A stretch of DNA of 64,000 nucleotides from Symbiodinium natans (taxonomy: Eukaryota > Sar > Dinophyceae > Suessiales > Symbiodiniaceae). The position numbers were made by a program, and so were the translations under genes. The notes beneath the pieces were generated by a model. The model was not told the DNA's origin and ran no database searches. It saw only the letters and a list, made by a program, of their open reading frames with translations. Positions 10,990 through 20,323 of this stretch are shown here, piece after piece. Positions within the stretch are counted from its first letter, which is position 1; every line of letters begins with the position of its first letter. The stretch covers positions 937,436-1,001,435 of the forward strand of contig CAJNDS010002612.1 in the NCBI GenBank assembly GCA_905221605.1. The letters are read 5' to 3'.

Positions 10990-11405
10990 GACGCAACACA
11001 GCCACATCCAACACCCTGGTCTTGCCCAGCGGGGTCCTCGAAAGTAAGTTCTCTCTCTTTTTGGGGCCCGTTGTAGTACACCACCTTATTTCTAAACCCC
11101 AAACCCCAAACCCTAAACCCTAAACCCTGAACCCTAAACCCTAAACCCTAAACCCCAAACCCTAAACCCTAAACCGCAAGTCAGAGAGCTACCGATAGAG
11201 GAGAGCCGCTAGACCGGCTCTTCGGCGAGGCAGAGGTCGCGTTCTTGATGGAGGCGCGAAAGACCCTTAGGGTTTAGGGTTTAGGGTTTAGGGTTTAGGG
11301 TTTAGGGTTTAGGGTTTAGGGTTTAGGGTTTAGGGTTTAGGGTTTAGGGTGAGAAGCCCGAAGTCCTGGACCCTCGACCGTATCCTGTTCAAAGATGGGG
11401 TTCGG
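10990..11405 (+). CDS. Three exons, unidentified gene
   Basis: Exon 10990-11043 (CCCCAG acceptor, canonical GTAAGT donor) reads RNTATSNTLVLPSGVLE. Exon about 11185-11271 reads RATDRGEPLDRLFGEAEVAF then LMEARKTLR and ends AGG|GTTTAG. Exon 11354-11405 reads KPEVLDPRPYPVQRWGS before GTCGTAAG. The second and third join in phase 0 across 11272-11353, an intron made almost wholly of TTTAGGG units. The start of exon two is uncertain because the first ends in phase 1. Charged, helix-forming sequence. Confidence 0.5.
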
Positions 11406-11702
11406 GTCGTAAGATACGGAGGATCCCGACCTTCGTACTCCCTACAAGGAGGGTTTAGGGTTTAGGGTTTAGGGTTTAGGGTTTAGGGTTATCATTTCAC
11501 TACTGCACAAGATATGCTCCAACCCTACAAGGAGGGGCTTGGGGTGCTTTGTCCTTAAACCTTAAGCCCTAACCCTAAACCCCAAACCCCAAACCCTAAA
11601 CCCCAAACCCCAAACCCTCAACCCCAAACCCCAAACCCTAAACCCCAAACCCTAAACCCTAAACCCCAAACCCTAAACCCTAAACCTAAGTCCTAAGCCC
11701 AG

Positions 11703-12048
11703 ATTATCGTTGCGCACCGACTGCAGCAGGTGTGGGAGCAGGTGCAGCTTCTAGCCGACAGGGATGAGTTGCAGAACAAGGATGGACTGAGTGCTTATGG
11801 GTTTTAATCGTGGCCTAATCCCTAAACCCTAAACCCTAAACCCTAAACCCTAAACCCTAAACCTAAACCCTAAACGGGTCTATGGTGTTAAGGATAGCTT
11901 GAGAAATGGATCCCCCTTGAGGGGGTTTCGGGATTTCAGGGCTTTAGGGATTTCAGGGTTTAAGGGTTTAGGGTTTAGGTTTTGGGGGTTTTGTACATTC
12001 TTGGTTTAGGGGGTGACGATCCCCTTGAGGGTCGGTCTTCTGAGGGCT

Positions 12049-12097
<49 letters not shown>

Positions 12098-12349
12098 GTA
12101 GGGTTGTAGGGTTTTAGGGTTTTAGGGCTTTTAGGGCTTTTAGGGCTTTTAGGGCTTTTAGGGCTTTAGGGTTTTGAAATTGAGGGTTCAGGGTTTCAGG
12201 ATTTAGGGTTTAGGGCTTAGGGTACAGGATTTAGGTTCTGGGTTTAGGGTTTAGGGTTTAGGGTCTAGGGTTTAGGGTGGGAGCCTTGAAGCCTCCGCCT
12301 GAACTTGCCACGATGGGCCACAACATGGTTCGCACAATCGGTCTTCGGC
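11703..12349 (+). CDS. Two exons, unidentified gene
   Basis: Exon 11703-11790 follows CCCAG and reads IIVAHRLQQVWEQVQLLADR then DELQNKDGL, ending A|GTGCTT. Exon 12284-12349 follows GGGAG and reads LKPPPELATMGHNMVRTIGL then R before GTGAGG. Phases agree (1 plus 2). IIVAHRL resembles the H-loop of ABC ATPases, but no other ABC motif is visible and the sequence after it looks coiled-coil. The intron carries a 39-base G run and TTTTAGGGC variants. Confidence 0.5.
12057..12170 (+). repeat. Poly-G run followed by TTTTAGGGC units
   Basis: About 40 consecutive G at 12051-12096 are followed by TGTAGGGTTG and then by five 9-mer units TTTTAGGGC. It is another locally uniform telomere variant. Confidence 0.9.
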
Positions 12350-12378
12350 GTGAGGACTTAGAGGTCGGCCTTAAGCTT

Positions 12379-12508
12379 CTTTAGCTTTAGGGTTTAGGGT
12401 TTAGGGTTTAGGGTTTAGGGTTTAGGGTTTAGGGTTTAGGGTTTAGGGTTTAGGGTTTAGGGTTTAGGGTTTAGGGTTTAGGGTTTAGGGTTTAGGGTTT
12501 AGGGTGCA
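12379..12508 (+). repeat. Long TTTAGGG array
   Basis: About 18 perfect units in one orientation, among the longer uniform arrays of the window. Confidence 0.95.
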
Positions 12509-12817
12509 GTGTAGGTTAGGTGAAGGTGTAGGGTTTCGGGTTTAAGGTTTAGGGCTTAGACGAGTGTGAGACATGCCCACCGCCCCCGAAACCCTAAACC
12601 CGACCAAGTGATTTTGGCGAACGTTGTCAAGTTCAGAAACGTACTTGAGTTAAGACCCTGCATCCTAAACCCTCAACCCTAAACTCTGAATCCGGAAATC
12701 GAAATAACCCTAAACCCTAAACCCTAAACCCTAAACCCTAAACCCCAAACCCCAAAACCCCAAACCCAAACCCCAAACCCCAAACCCCAGACCCCAAACC
12801 CCCCTACACCTTTCCAG

Positions 12818-12873
12818 GAGCTGAATTTCGAGAATCTCGAGCTGCTGTGGCTCCTCGGTGCTTCATGTTCGGG
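12818..12873 (+). CDS. Exon, unidentified
   Basis: Good acceptor (CCTACACCTTTCCAG) and frame ELNFENLELLWLLGASCS, ending GG|GTTTAGG at the first telomere unit. Leu-rich and amphipathic. Confidence 0.5.
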
Positions 12874-13181
12874 GTTTAGGGTTTAGGGTTTAGGGTTTAG
12901 GGTTTAGGGTTTAGGGTTTAGAACCTTGTGCAAAATGGGCTTTGGGGGGTCGGAGGGGTTGCGGGCTTTCGGATGACGGACGGTTCAGTATTTCAGGGCT
13001 CGTTGTAGGCGGTCTGGGGCTTTAGGGTGTAGGGTTTCGTGGTTTAGGGGTTCAGGGCTTTCGAGCTTTTGTTGTTAGTATGGTTTATGGACCCCGAACC
13101 CACAACACCCCCGATAGTTCCAGGAGTTGAGCTGAAGTCGGATAGAATACTACGATAAATGAAGGGGATCTCTTTTTGCAG

Positions 13182-13436
13182 GAGGCAACTTCCCTACTGG
13201 TGACAATCTTCGAGGTCAGTCTCAACACAGAAGCTATTCTCTATGAAGGCCTTGCCTAGAAGTTTAATGCCATTCCAAGGTGGATGCCTACACACAGAGA
13301 CAACGCAGCCTTATTCGATAACATGTGTCGACTTCACCGCAGGAGCATTCAGAAAGCGACTGCTCTACTACCACGGCGACCCGCCTTTTTTCCCGAAGCT
13401 ACCTTTCAAAAGGAGTTGCTAGTGTCGGTGCAGTGA
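13182..13436 (+). CDS. Short exon plus longer exon with stop
   Basis: Exon 13182-13214 has a strong acceptor (TCTCTTTTTGCAG) and GTCAGT donor and encodes EATSLLVTIFE in phase 0. At 13260-13436 a frame reads KFNAIPRWMPTHRDNAALFD, then NMCRLHRRSIQKATALLPRR, ending VSVQ and TGA. A competing frame after CACCGCAG at 13340 reads AFRKRLLYYHGDPPFFPKLP. One of the two is probably the terminal exon. This 420-base stretch is unusual in having no telomere units. Confidence 0.5.
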
Positions 13437-13580
13437 ACCGCTGTATGGAGCCCCTGTCCAAATTTCCCCGTACCGCAAGGAGAGAGTAGGGATGAGCATG
13501 CTATGGTAATCTGACGTGGCTACTAAACCCTAAACCCTAAACCCTAAACCCTAAACCCTAAACCCTAAACCCTACACCGT

Positions 13581-13674
13581 AACTTCGTCTGGGGCTCATG
13601 TAAGGACCGCCTCTACGCCAATTCCTGTATCTGGGGGCATCGAGGCCCTCTGCTGACAGCTCGGGCATTTAGGC
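13581..13674 (+). CDS. Cys/Trp-containing exon
   Basis: Frame NFVWGSCKDRLYANSCIWGH then RGPLLTARAFR, ending C|GTTTAG. A CCCTAAA array abuts it upstream; the likely acceptor is the internal ATGTAAG before GACCGC, giving an exon from 13605. Confidence 0.45.
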
Positions 13675-14462
13675 GTTTAGGGTTTAGCGCTTAGCCCTAA
13701 ACCCGAAACCCTGGACCCTAAACCCTAAGCCCGAAAACCTAAACCCGAAACCCTACACCTCACTCCTCAATTTTGGAGAGTTTTGGGAGGCCTATAATCA
13801 AGCGTCCGATCTTACGCCATTAAAACCCTAGTTCAGACCCTACACCCCTAAACCCCAAGACCTCTCAACATCACAATGGGGTTTAGGGTTTTTCGGGTTT
13901 GGGGTTTAGGGTGTAGGCGTGTAGGGTTTTGGGTTAGGGTTGTGTGTGCCCTTTGGCGGGGGGAAGAGGTCAGGGTATAGAACGGGGGTGCGCGGAACCC
14001 CTAAACCCTAAACCCTAAACCCTAAACCCTAAACCCTAAACCCTAATCCCTAATCCCTAATCCCTAAACCAAGCAGCCTTTCCTTTGGGAGCTTAGTCTT
14101 GGGGCTTAGGGAAAGGGACTTCCGTAGAATGGAACCCCTTATAAGCAAAGACCCCGATGAACTCTAAGCACATACGAATCCCCAAGAAAAACCCAAGTGG
14201 AACCCCGGCCCCCAAAAAAGCCCAAAAATCCCCAAAAGAGATTAAATCCCAAAACCTAAGCCTTAAGCCCCAAACCCTGAATCCCAAACCCAAGCTCGAA
14301 ACCCTAAAGAACCCTAAACCCTAGCCCTTAAACCCTAAACCCAAGCCCTAAACCCTGAACCTCCTAAACCCCTCCAGTGAGAGGTCACGAAGCTCTCGAC
14401 GGGCAGTCTGGGCTTCTTGGCTTCACGTTGAAACCTTTAGGCATTCCGGGCTTACCGCCCGT

Positions 14463-14552
14463 AGCCCTAAACCCTAAACCCTAAACCCTAAACCCTAAAC
14501 CCTAAACCCAAACCCTAAACCCTAAACCCTAAACCCTAAACCCTAAACCCTA
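14463..14552 (-). repeat. CCCTAAA array ending in head-to-head junction
   Basis: Twelve CCCTAAA units end in CCCTAGGGTTTAGC, so repeats of opposite orientation meet in a small palindrome at about 14547. Confidence 0.9.
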
Positions 14553-14816
14553 GGGTTTAGCATTCAGGGTTCAGGGTCTCAGGGGTCTTAGGGCCTGGGA
14601 TGTTCGGGGCCAGGGGCTACTTACGTATTTTTTGGGGTTTAGGGTTCCAGGCTGCGGGGGATCAGGGCTGCGGGCGGGGGGTTTTCAGGCTGAGGGATGA
14701 AGGTTCAAGGTTCAAAAGGTTTAGGGTTTAGGGTTTAGGGTTTAGGGTTTAGGGTTTAGGGTTTAGGGTTTAGGGTTTAGGGTTTAGGGTTTAGGGCTAG
14801 GGTTCAGGGTCCCCAG

Positions 14817-15492
14817 CCTGAAGTGCTCCAGACGACCATGAGAGCGACTGCCTCGGCGCCGGAGTACGTGTTTGCGCTCCTTGTGTTTCATCTGGATTTC
14901 GGGTGATTATGCTTAGGGTTTAGGGTTTAGGGTTTAGGGTTCAGGGTTTAGGGTTTAGGGTTTATGGTTTAGGGTTTAGGGTTCAGGGTTCAGGGTTTAG
15001 GGTTTAGGTTCCGGCCTGCTTAGGCCGTACCCTTTTCTGACCCAGAAGATATCCGGCAGTGATGGACACCTTCACTGGATGGACACTCGGGGGAGGAGCC
15101 ATCGGAGAGTGGTCGAATACTTCAAGGTTCATGGTACTTACTAACCAATTATAACTGTACTTATAACCCTACATATACTCGGGATAACCCCTATAAGGCC
15201 CTTTAGAGGTATTATCAGTAGGGTTATAAGTACAGTTCTACTTGGTTAGTACGTACCATGAACCTTCAAGTAGAGTCGCCTTGCCACTAGGCCACCGCCC
15301 ATATTTACGCAGGAGTTCCGACACTCTCCACCCTTAACCCAACGGTCAAAGCCCCAGAACGGGGTCGGCCAGGAGCCTTCGGGGAACCTTCCTGAATCTG
15401 GGGTCTGCCATGGGGGGCACCCCTTCCAGAGCCTAAAACCCGCGACCTTCCACCCCGCCCTGCCAACCCACCCCCACCTCCCGCCTCTCTGA
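14817..15492 (+). CDS. Gene with an in-phase family A intron
   Basis: Exon 14817-14867 (CCCCAG acceptor) reads PEVLQTTMRATASAPEY before GTGTTT. Exon 15046-15126 (acceptor ACCCTTTTCTGACCCAG) reads KISGSDGHLHWMDTRGRSHR then RVVEYFK in phase 0. The family A element 15127-15273 follows, starting GTTCATGG and ending CAAGTAG. The frame then continues SRLATRPPPIFTQEFRHSPP for 72 codons to TGA at 15490-15492. All joins are phase 0. The downstream part is Pro-rich and less certain. Function unknown. Confidence 0.55.
15127..15273 (+). mobile_element. Family A introner-like element
   Basis: 147 bp. GTTCATGGTACTTACTAACC on the left is the inverse of GGTTAGTACGTACCATGAAC on the right; the arms extend outward as CTTCAAG and CTTCAAG-TAG. 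GT and AG at the ends give a precise intron between two open, same-frame segments. Confidence 0.75.
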
Positions 15493-15727
15493 CGCCATGT
15501 CCTGGCCCGCCGTGTGACCGCTTTCCCTGACTTTTGGTTCTGGAACGGTGGGAATCGAGGGCGACAGCCCTAAACCCTAAAAGGCAGTGGTTTGGGTGGT
15601 GGCCTGTGAAAGCTCACAGCGGGTGGGGAGAAAGAAACCAGCACCAATGAAAATTGTTGGATTGCATTGAAAACAAATGCCTTCGTGTGACATGCCGCCC
15701 CCCCCCCCCCACACCCCTGGCGTGCAG

Positions 15728-15902
15728 GGGCGCCATTTACACATGGTACTTACTGCTGCTGCGTGGCGAGACGCCCTAAACCCGGTAAAACCCTAAAACC
15801 TAAAACGCACTTGCAGCTTGCAACAACGACGCTGCCGAGGCTTCCTTCTCCACTTCCTGCCGCCAGCCCTACTCTGGTCCAATCCGCACCCTGCCTTGGG
15901 GG
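15728..15902 (+). CDS. Two exons, unidentified
   Basis: Exon 15728-about 15775 follows GGCGTGCAG and reads GAIYTWYLLLLRGETP, hydrophobic. Exon 15817-15902 follows CACTTGCAG and reads CNNDAAEASFSTSCRQPYSG then PIRTLPWG, ending GGG|GTTTAGG in phase 0. The next possible exon piece after the array begins at AAGTAG|CCCTGTCAG (about 16051). Confidence 0.45.
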
Positions 15903-16030
15903 GTTTAGGGTTTTAGGGTTTAGGGTTTAGGGTTTAGGGTTTAGGGTTTAGGGTTTAGGGTTTAGGGTTTAGGGTTTAGGGTTTAGGGTTTAGGGTTTAG
16001 GTAGGGTTTAGGGTTTAGGGTTTAGGGTCA
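15903..16030 (+). repeat. TTTAGGG array at a splice donor
   Basis: About 17 units start exactly at the GT of the presumed donor of the exon ending 15902. Confidence 0.9.
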
Positions 16031-16200
16031 GGGTTTACGGTTCAAGTAGCCCTGTCAGATGCCCTATAAACCCTAAACCCCAAACCCTAAACCCGCCACC
16101 CTGAGTGACCTGAAAGCTCCCAGACTCCAAAGATCCTAGCTACCGGTGTAGGGTTTGGGGTTTAGGGTTTAGGGTGTAGGGTTTAGGGTTTAGGGTTCAG

Positions 16201-16308
16201 CATCTGAAGTTCAAGCACTACTCTGGTTTCGAATATCTACCCACCCACCCTTTTGATCACATAGCATTCGGAAAACATTTTAGTTTTCAACTTCATGTCT
16301 TCATGTAA
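16201..16308 (+). CDS. Aromatic-rich exon
   Basis: Acceptor TTAGGGTTCAG lies in the repeat itself. The frame reads HLKFKHYSGFEYLPTHPFDH then IAFGKHFSFQLHVFM and meets TAA at 16306; GTAATC there could instead be the donor. Confidence 0.5.
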   Translation, partial: HLKFKHYSGFEYLPTHPFDHIAFGKHFSFQLHVFM

Positions 16309-16439
16309 TCACAAGAACGCAGTTTGGAAAATACTACAAAACACGTCAAAAACTTCAATTCTTGCGTCCCCAGGAGGGCCCCCAAGGTGGGAGGTTTGGG
16401 GTTTAGGGTTTAGTTTAGGGTTTGGGGTTTAGGGACCCC

Positions 16440-16672
16440 GGGACCGCCCCCATTTGGAATATTCCTGCCCGCGGCAAACTTTGCCTGCCCATGTGGCACA
16501 CTTGTCCATGCCCACGGGAAGCTTTTTCGTGCCCACGTAAAAGGCTACCGAATGATACTTTGGTAAAGTTTTCTGTGGGCATGGTAAGTTTTGACGTGGG
16601 CATGGAGAAGTTGGCCTGGCCGTGGGCACCTTCCCGATGCCCACGGCAAACTTTGCCATGCCCGGGGGGGGT
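16440..16672. repeat. Degenerate minisatellite (GCCCACGG units)
   Basis: Imperfect repeats of a unit like CATGCCCACGGCAAACTTTG recur in direct and inverted form. The open frames on both strands here are by-products. Confidence 0.7.
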
Positions 16673-16994
16673 ATTTTAATCCCTATGAGGGACTGGTCGT
16701 ATAAGGGGGAACATCCCAAACTATAGGGTTCATAGTGCACCCTGCAGCCCAATACCCCAAACCCCCCAAAAACCCCAGAACCCTCGAGCTTTGGCAAGCC
16801 CAAATTCATAATTTGGCAAGCCGTAGAAAAGCATTGGCCTTCAATCGGTGAGTTCTCCAAATTATGGTCCCTTTCTGAGTGTACAGTGTACATGGTAAAA
16901 AAGCCAAGTGGGCATGGTATTGTTATGGGTTTAAACGCATATACATAAACAAATAAGTTGTTTTGCTTCGAACATCCTCACCCTCTCTTAGTAG

Positions 16995-17345
16995 AGATAC
17001 TCTGGACACTGAGGGGCTGCTCTGCAGGGAGACTCTGGGGCTGGGCACTCCGAGCACACTCGGGGCTTGAACCTGGGGTTGGGCCCAGAGTCTGGGGCTG
17101 GGCACTCCGGGACCCACCCTGGTTGGGTCCAGGGAGACTCTGCGGTTGGGGGTGCCCAGGGAGAGTGGCACTCGGACACTCTGGCGTTGGGGCACTGGTT
17201 GGGCAATCGAGGGTGGGCACTCGCACTGCGCGGACACTCTGGTTGTGCACTGCAGGTTGGGGCAGGGTGGCTCTGGGGTTGGGCACTCCGGGGGACACTC
17301 TAGAGTTGGGCACTCCAGGGACACTTTGGGGTCCAGGGATGAGCG
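16995..17345. repeat. GC-rich minisatellite (GGGCACTC/ACACTCTGG)
   Basis: Repeats of TTGGGCACTCCGGG and GACACTCTGGGG at about 18-36 base spacing. Five or more frames on both strands stay open (up to 133 codons) only because the unit lacks stops, so no gene is called. Confidence 0.75.
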
Positions 17346-17604
17346 AGGAGTAGACCGGGCGAGGAGAAGAGTTCCGGGCGAGGAGAAGAGTTGAGTTTAA
17401 GATCTAACAACCCCACTGAGGGTGGGGAATAAGTAAATAAATCAGTAAATAAAGAATAAACAAGTACAAATACATAAATAAATATAAGTATATATATATA
17501 TGTGTGTGTGAACGAGAGGTTTAGATGAACAATCTACATCCTGGCCTCTTCTTAACCCCTGAAAGCCGTGATTTTTCCCCGAAGCCACCTACATTCCTAG
17601 ACTC

Positions 17605-17722
17605 TAAGCCCTTAGGGTCCATGTACCTACATAGGGCATACTTGGGCAATGAAGTACGTTAAAAGGGATTATTGCGTCCAAGTATATAATATGGTACATG
17701 GACATGGACCCGGAACCCTAAG
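17605..17722. mobile_element. Fold-back element
   Basis: GGGTCCATGTACC at 17607 pairs with GGTACATGGACATGGACCC at 17693-17711, and ACTTGG pairs with CCAAGT inside. A single copy in this window. Confidence 0.6.
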
Positions 17723-17810
17723 ACCTAAACCCTAAACCCTAAGCCCTTAACCCTTAACCCTTAAACCCTAAACCCTAAACCCTAAACCCTAAACCCTAAA
17801 CCTGAACCAG

Positions 17811-17933
17811 GTTCGTCACATCGCCGTCCCGCGCCTCCTCTCCGTCTTCCCGATCCTCGTCGCGCTCCTCCCGCGGTTCACGCGGCAAGACGTCGAAGGC
17901 AGCTCCCGCTTTGGAGGGCTTTATTGTGTTGGG
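17811..17933 (+). CDS. Exon, Arg/Ser-rich or hydrophobic by frame
   Basis: CCAG acceptor, GG|GTTTAG donor, 123 bases. Frame 1 reads VRHIAVPRLLSVFPILVALL then PRFTRQDVEGSSRFGGLYCV in phase 0. Frame 2 reads FVTSPSRASSPSSRSSSRSS then RGSRGKTSKAAPALEGFIVL, an RS-type segment. The RS reading would suggest a splicing-related or nuclear protein, but composition alone cannot decide. Confidence 0.45.
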
Positions 17934-18178
17934 GTTTAGGGTTTAGGGTTTAGGGTTTAGGGTTTAGGGCTTTAGGGCTTTAGGGTTTAGGGTTTAGGAA
18001 CAAGCTCAGGACTTAAGAACCTCAGAATGTTTTTGTAGGTTTCCCAAGAGTCTTTCATAAGGCCTGCGTTGAGAGTTTATAGGGTTTAGGGTTCAGGGGT
18101 TAGGCCCCCGCCACTTCCTAAGCCCTAAACCGGAAACTATAAACCATAAATCCTAAACCCTAAACCCTACACCCTAAG

Positions 18179-18267
18179 CCTGCGAATGGCACTTTCGCTG
18201 ACATGATGTGGGCACCCTACATAAGGTGCCAGGCACTTTCCGCCTTAAGTATTCAGATGCTGTTCCT
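18179..18267 (+). CDS. Exon, unidentified
   Basis: After CCTAAG the frame reads PANGTFADMMWAPYIRCQAL then SALSIQMLF; GT of CTGTGATAG is a possible donor, or TGA ends the protein. Confidence 0.4.
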
Positions 18268-18545
18268 GTGATAGAGTGGGATTCAAGGGTTTAGGGTTTA
18301 GGATTGAGGGTTTAGGGTTTAGGAGGGTGCTATGCACATGATAAAAGAGGCGCTTCTCTTATTGGTGGTTGCCCTTTGGGGCGTTTGAATCGTGCACGTT
18401 TTTTTTTCTTTGCTTCAAGGTGTAGGATGCCAGAACAACTTGGTTGAGTACCCTCGCTGAGACTCAATACCCTAGACCCTAGATGAGCCAGTAGCAAGAA
18501 CATGTTTACAGTAGCCAGTCAGCAGTGTTTCGCGTTTAAAGCCAG

Positions 18546-18662
18546 TGTACCCTAAACCCTAAACCCTAAACCCTAAACCCTAAACCCTAAACCCTAAACC
18601 CTAAACCCTAAACCCTAAACCCTAAACCCTAAACCCTAAACCCTAAACCCTAAACCCTAAAC
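18546..18662 (-). repeat. Perfect CCCTAAA array
   Basis: About 17 uniform units; a single reversed unit (GTTTAGG) follows at 18664. Confidence 0.95.
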
Positions 18663-18747
18663 CGTTTAGGAGCCTAGGGAAGCCTAGACCCTTAGGGTTT
18701 GGTCGGCTTAGGGGTTGAGGGGATTGTGGGAGCTTGGGGGCTTGTAG

Positions 18748-18773
18748 GGCTCGGAAAGCTCCGTGCAACTGGG
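18748..18773 (+). CDS. Microexon (26 bases)
   Basis: CTTGTAG|GGCTCGG to CTGGG|GTGAGT, encoding GSESSVQL plus two bases. The donor matches the canonical consensus; the exon is otherwise unsupported. Confidence 0.35.
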
Positions 18774-18944
18774 GTGAGTGCATTCTGCCGAAACTTGGTA
18801 TTATTAGCCCTAAACCCTAAACCCTAAACCCTAAACCCTAAACCCTAAACCCTAGACCCTAGACCCTAGACCCTAACCTCTAAGGAAGGGTTTAAGGGTT
18901 TTGGGAGGCTGCAAAAACTCCACTGCACCATGGTTAGGGTGCAG

Positions 18945-19011
18945 GGCTCCGGCGTTGGGATCTTCATGGGAGTTCCAGACTGGATGCTAGTTCAACTATT
19001 CGATCCCACCC
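18945..19011 (+). CDS. Exon, unidentified
   Basis: TAGGGTGCAG acceptor; frame GSGVGIFMGVPDWMLVQLFD then PTPTP, running into a CCCTAAA array. The 3' border is unclear. Confidence 0.4.
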
Positions 19012-19198
19012 CTACCCCCAAACCCTAAACCCCAAACCCCAAACCCTAAACCCTAAACCCTAAACCCTAAACCCTAAAGTATGGGATATAGGATCCCAGA
19101 AGTAAGCTCGAAACAAGAGTTTCGAACCGTGCCCAGGTGCCCCACACCGCATCGAGTCCAGGTCGTGGACGGCAGAGTCTGAAATCTTCTCTCTAGTA

Positions 19199-19268
19199 CT
19201 AGGGTTTAGGGTTTAGGGTTTAGGGTTTAGGGTTTAGGGTTTAGGGTTTAGGGTTTAGGGTTTAGGGC
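19199..19268 (+). repeat. TTTAGGG array
   Basis: Ten uniform units between two exon-bearing segments. Confidence 0.93.
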
Positions 19269-19365
19269 TAAGGCTCAAAATACTCCAAAAAACCTTACAT
19301 AAGAAGGCCTTTTGGGCCCAAGAACCTTAAGCTAATCGACCCAGAGCCTTAGGGTATGTGCGCAG

Positions 19366-19632
19366 GTGCCGTCTCAAACGGTTCAGGGGGGTGGCCACTC
19401 GCGAGTGCCCCCTTCGAAATGCCGATGGATTGTAGTGAAACTACGTCGAAGTTTGTCTAGTGCCTTGGTAGCCCAGTGGTACCCTTTTCTCTTTTCTGGG
19501 TTCAACGTACCCTTATAAAGTAACCAACCCCTAAAAAGGGTTCCCTTAAGAACAGATTGTTACTGGGCTACCAAGATGCTTGTGGAAACTGCGTGCATGG
19601 GGTGTAGTGTATGCAATGGTCGAAGGACATAG
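19366..19632 (+). CDS. Gene end split by a family B intron
   Basis: Exon 19366-19467 (GTGCGCAG acceptor) reads VPSQTVQGGGHSRVPPSKCR then WIVVKLRRSLSSAL. A 108-base family B element (19468-19575, GTAGCCCAG to GGCTACCAAG) follows. The frame resumes in phase 0 as MLVETACMGCSVCNGRRT and stops at TAG 19630-19632. Unspliced, the frame would run into the element and stop. No family recognised. Confidence 0.6.
19468..19575 (+). mobile_element. Family B introner-like element
   Basis: The left end TTGGTAGCCCAGTGGTACCC and right end TTACTGGGCTACCAAG are inverted repeats. GT and AG of the arms are the intron borders. Other copies: 35153, 38677, 42622, 43922 (right part), 46731 (with insertion) and 53402. 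Confidence 0.8.
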
Positions 19633-19689
19633 TGACATAGTGCAGGACCCGCAGTAGTTACCAATGTCTTCCCTTTCGATGACCCCTGC

Positions 19690-19765
19690 AGTAACCCTAA
19701 ACCCTAAACCCTAAACCCTAAACCCTAAACCCTAAACCCTAAACCCTAAACCCTAAACCCTAACC
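19690..19765 (-). repeat. CCCTAAA array
   Basis: About ten units between the gene ending at 19632 and the exon at 19790. Confidence 0.93.
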
Positions 19766-19789
19766 CCCTAAGCCCTAAACACAGTTTAG

Positions 19790-20102
19790 GGGGGTTCGTT
19801 AAGGCCTTGAGTTCAAAGGATCCCATGTTCGAAGGATCCCGCACTACCGTACCTGGCACGCACAATAGGGGCAAGTTCCTCAAGAGGGTTTAGGGTGTAG
19901 GGTTTAGGGTTTAGGGTTTAGGGTTTAGGGTGTAGGGTTTAGGGTTTAGGGTGGAAGCGCACCTCTCGTAGCGGGGGCTTGGCACTTGCTGCCGCACGCA
20001 GACAACGACATGCGTTCAGGTAGACTGCGCGCTTTGATTTCCCTAGCTACGGTCGTCTATGCCGCACACATGTTAAAGCGGTCGTCCGTGGCGACGAAAT
20101 GA
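19790..20102 (+). CDS. Gene end with a telomere-repeat intron
   Basis: Exon 19790-19887 (TTTAG acceptor) reads FVKALSSKDPMFEGSRTTVP then GTHNRGKFLKR, ending AGG|GTTTAG. The 62-base intron is only telomere-type units. Exon 19950-20102 begins right after TTTAG and reads GGSAPLVAGAWHLLPHADND then MRSGRLRALISLATVVYAAH and MLKRSSVATK with TGA at 20100. Both junctions are phase 0. The last part is basic with a short hydrophobic stretch. Function unknown; this is one of the best-supported models here. Confidence 0.65.
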
Positions 20103-20116
20103 ACCCTAAAACGGTG

Positions 20117-20216
20117 TGTGGTTCATGTACTTTATAATGGAATTATAGTAGTATAGGATATATGACCCCAATTTATATTTAATGGAATTATAGTAGTATA
20201 GGATATATGACCCCAA
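20117..20216 (+). repeat. Tandem duplication of about 45 bp
   Basis: AATGGAATTATAGTAGTATA through GGATATATGACCCCAATTT occurs twice in a row with almost no change, suggesting a recent event. The minus-strand frame through it repeats WGHISYTTIIPL and is a by-product. Confidence 0.9.
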
Positions 20217-20323
20217 TTTTGGGGTTCCTTTGGTCCCCAAGGGCCAGCGCTGTTGCGTACCACCATGCTGCCAGACAGCAGCAGGTGATTTTCCCACCTG
20301 ACTCCAGCTGCCTGTGCACCCAG

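Noticed and set aside
11703-11790. ABC transporter ATPase (IIVAHRL as H-loop)
   Set aside because: The local resemblance is seven residues only; no Walker or signature motif in the adjoining exons.
4776-13674. Non-AG acceptors where exons directly follow CCCTAAA arrays
   Set aside because: In the examples checked an AG a little inside the open frame can serve as acceptor, so a new splice class is not needed.
16958-17394. Five overlapping open frames of 72-133 codons
   Set aside because: Low-complexity GC-rich minisatellite; composition explains all frames.
17811-17933. Calling this exon an SR splicing factor
   Set aside because: The RS-rich reading is only one of two good frames and no RNA-binding domain is visible nearby.
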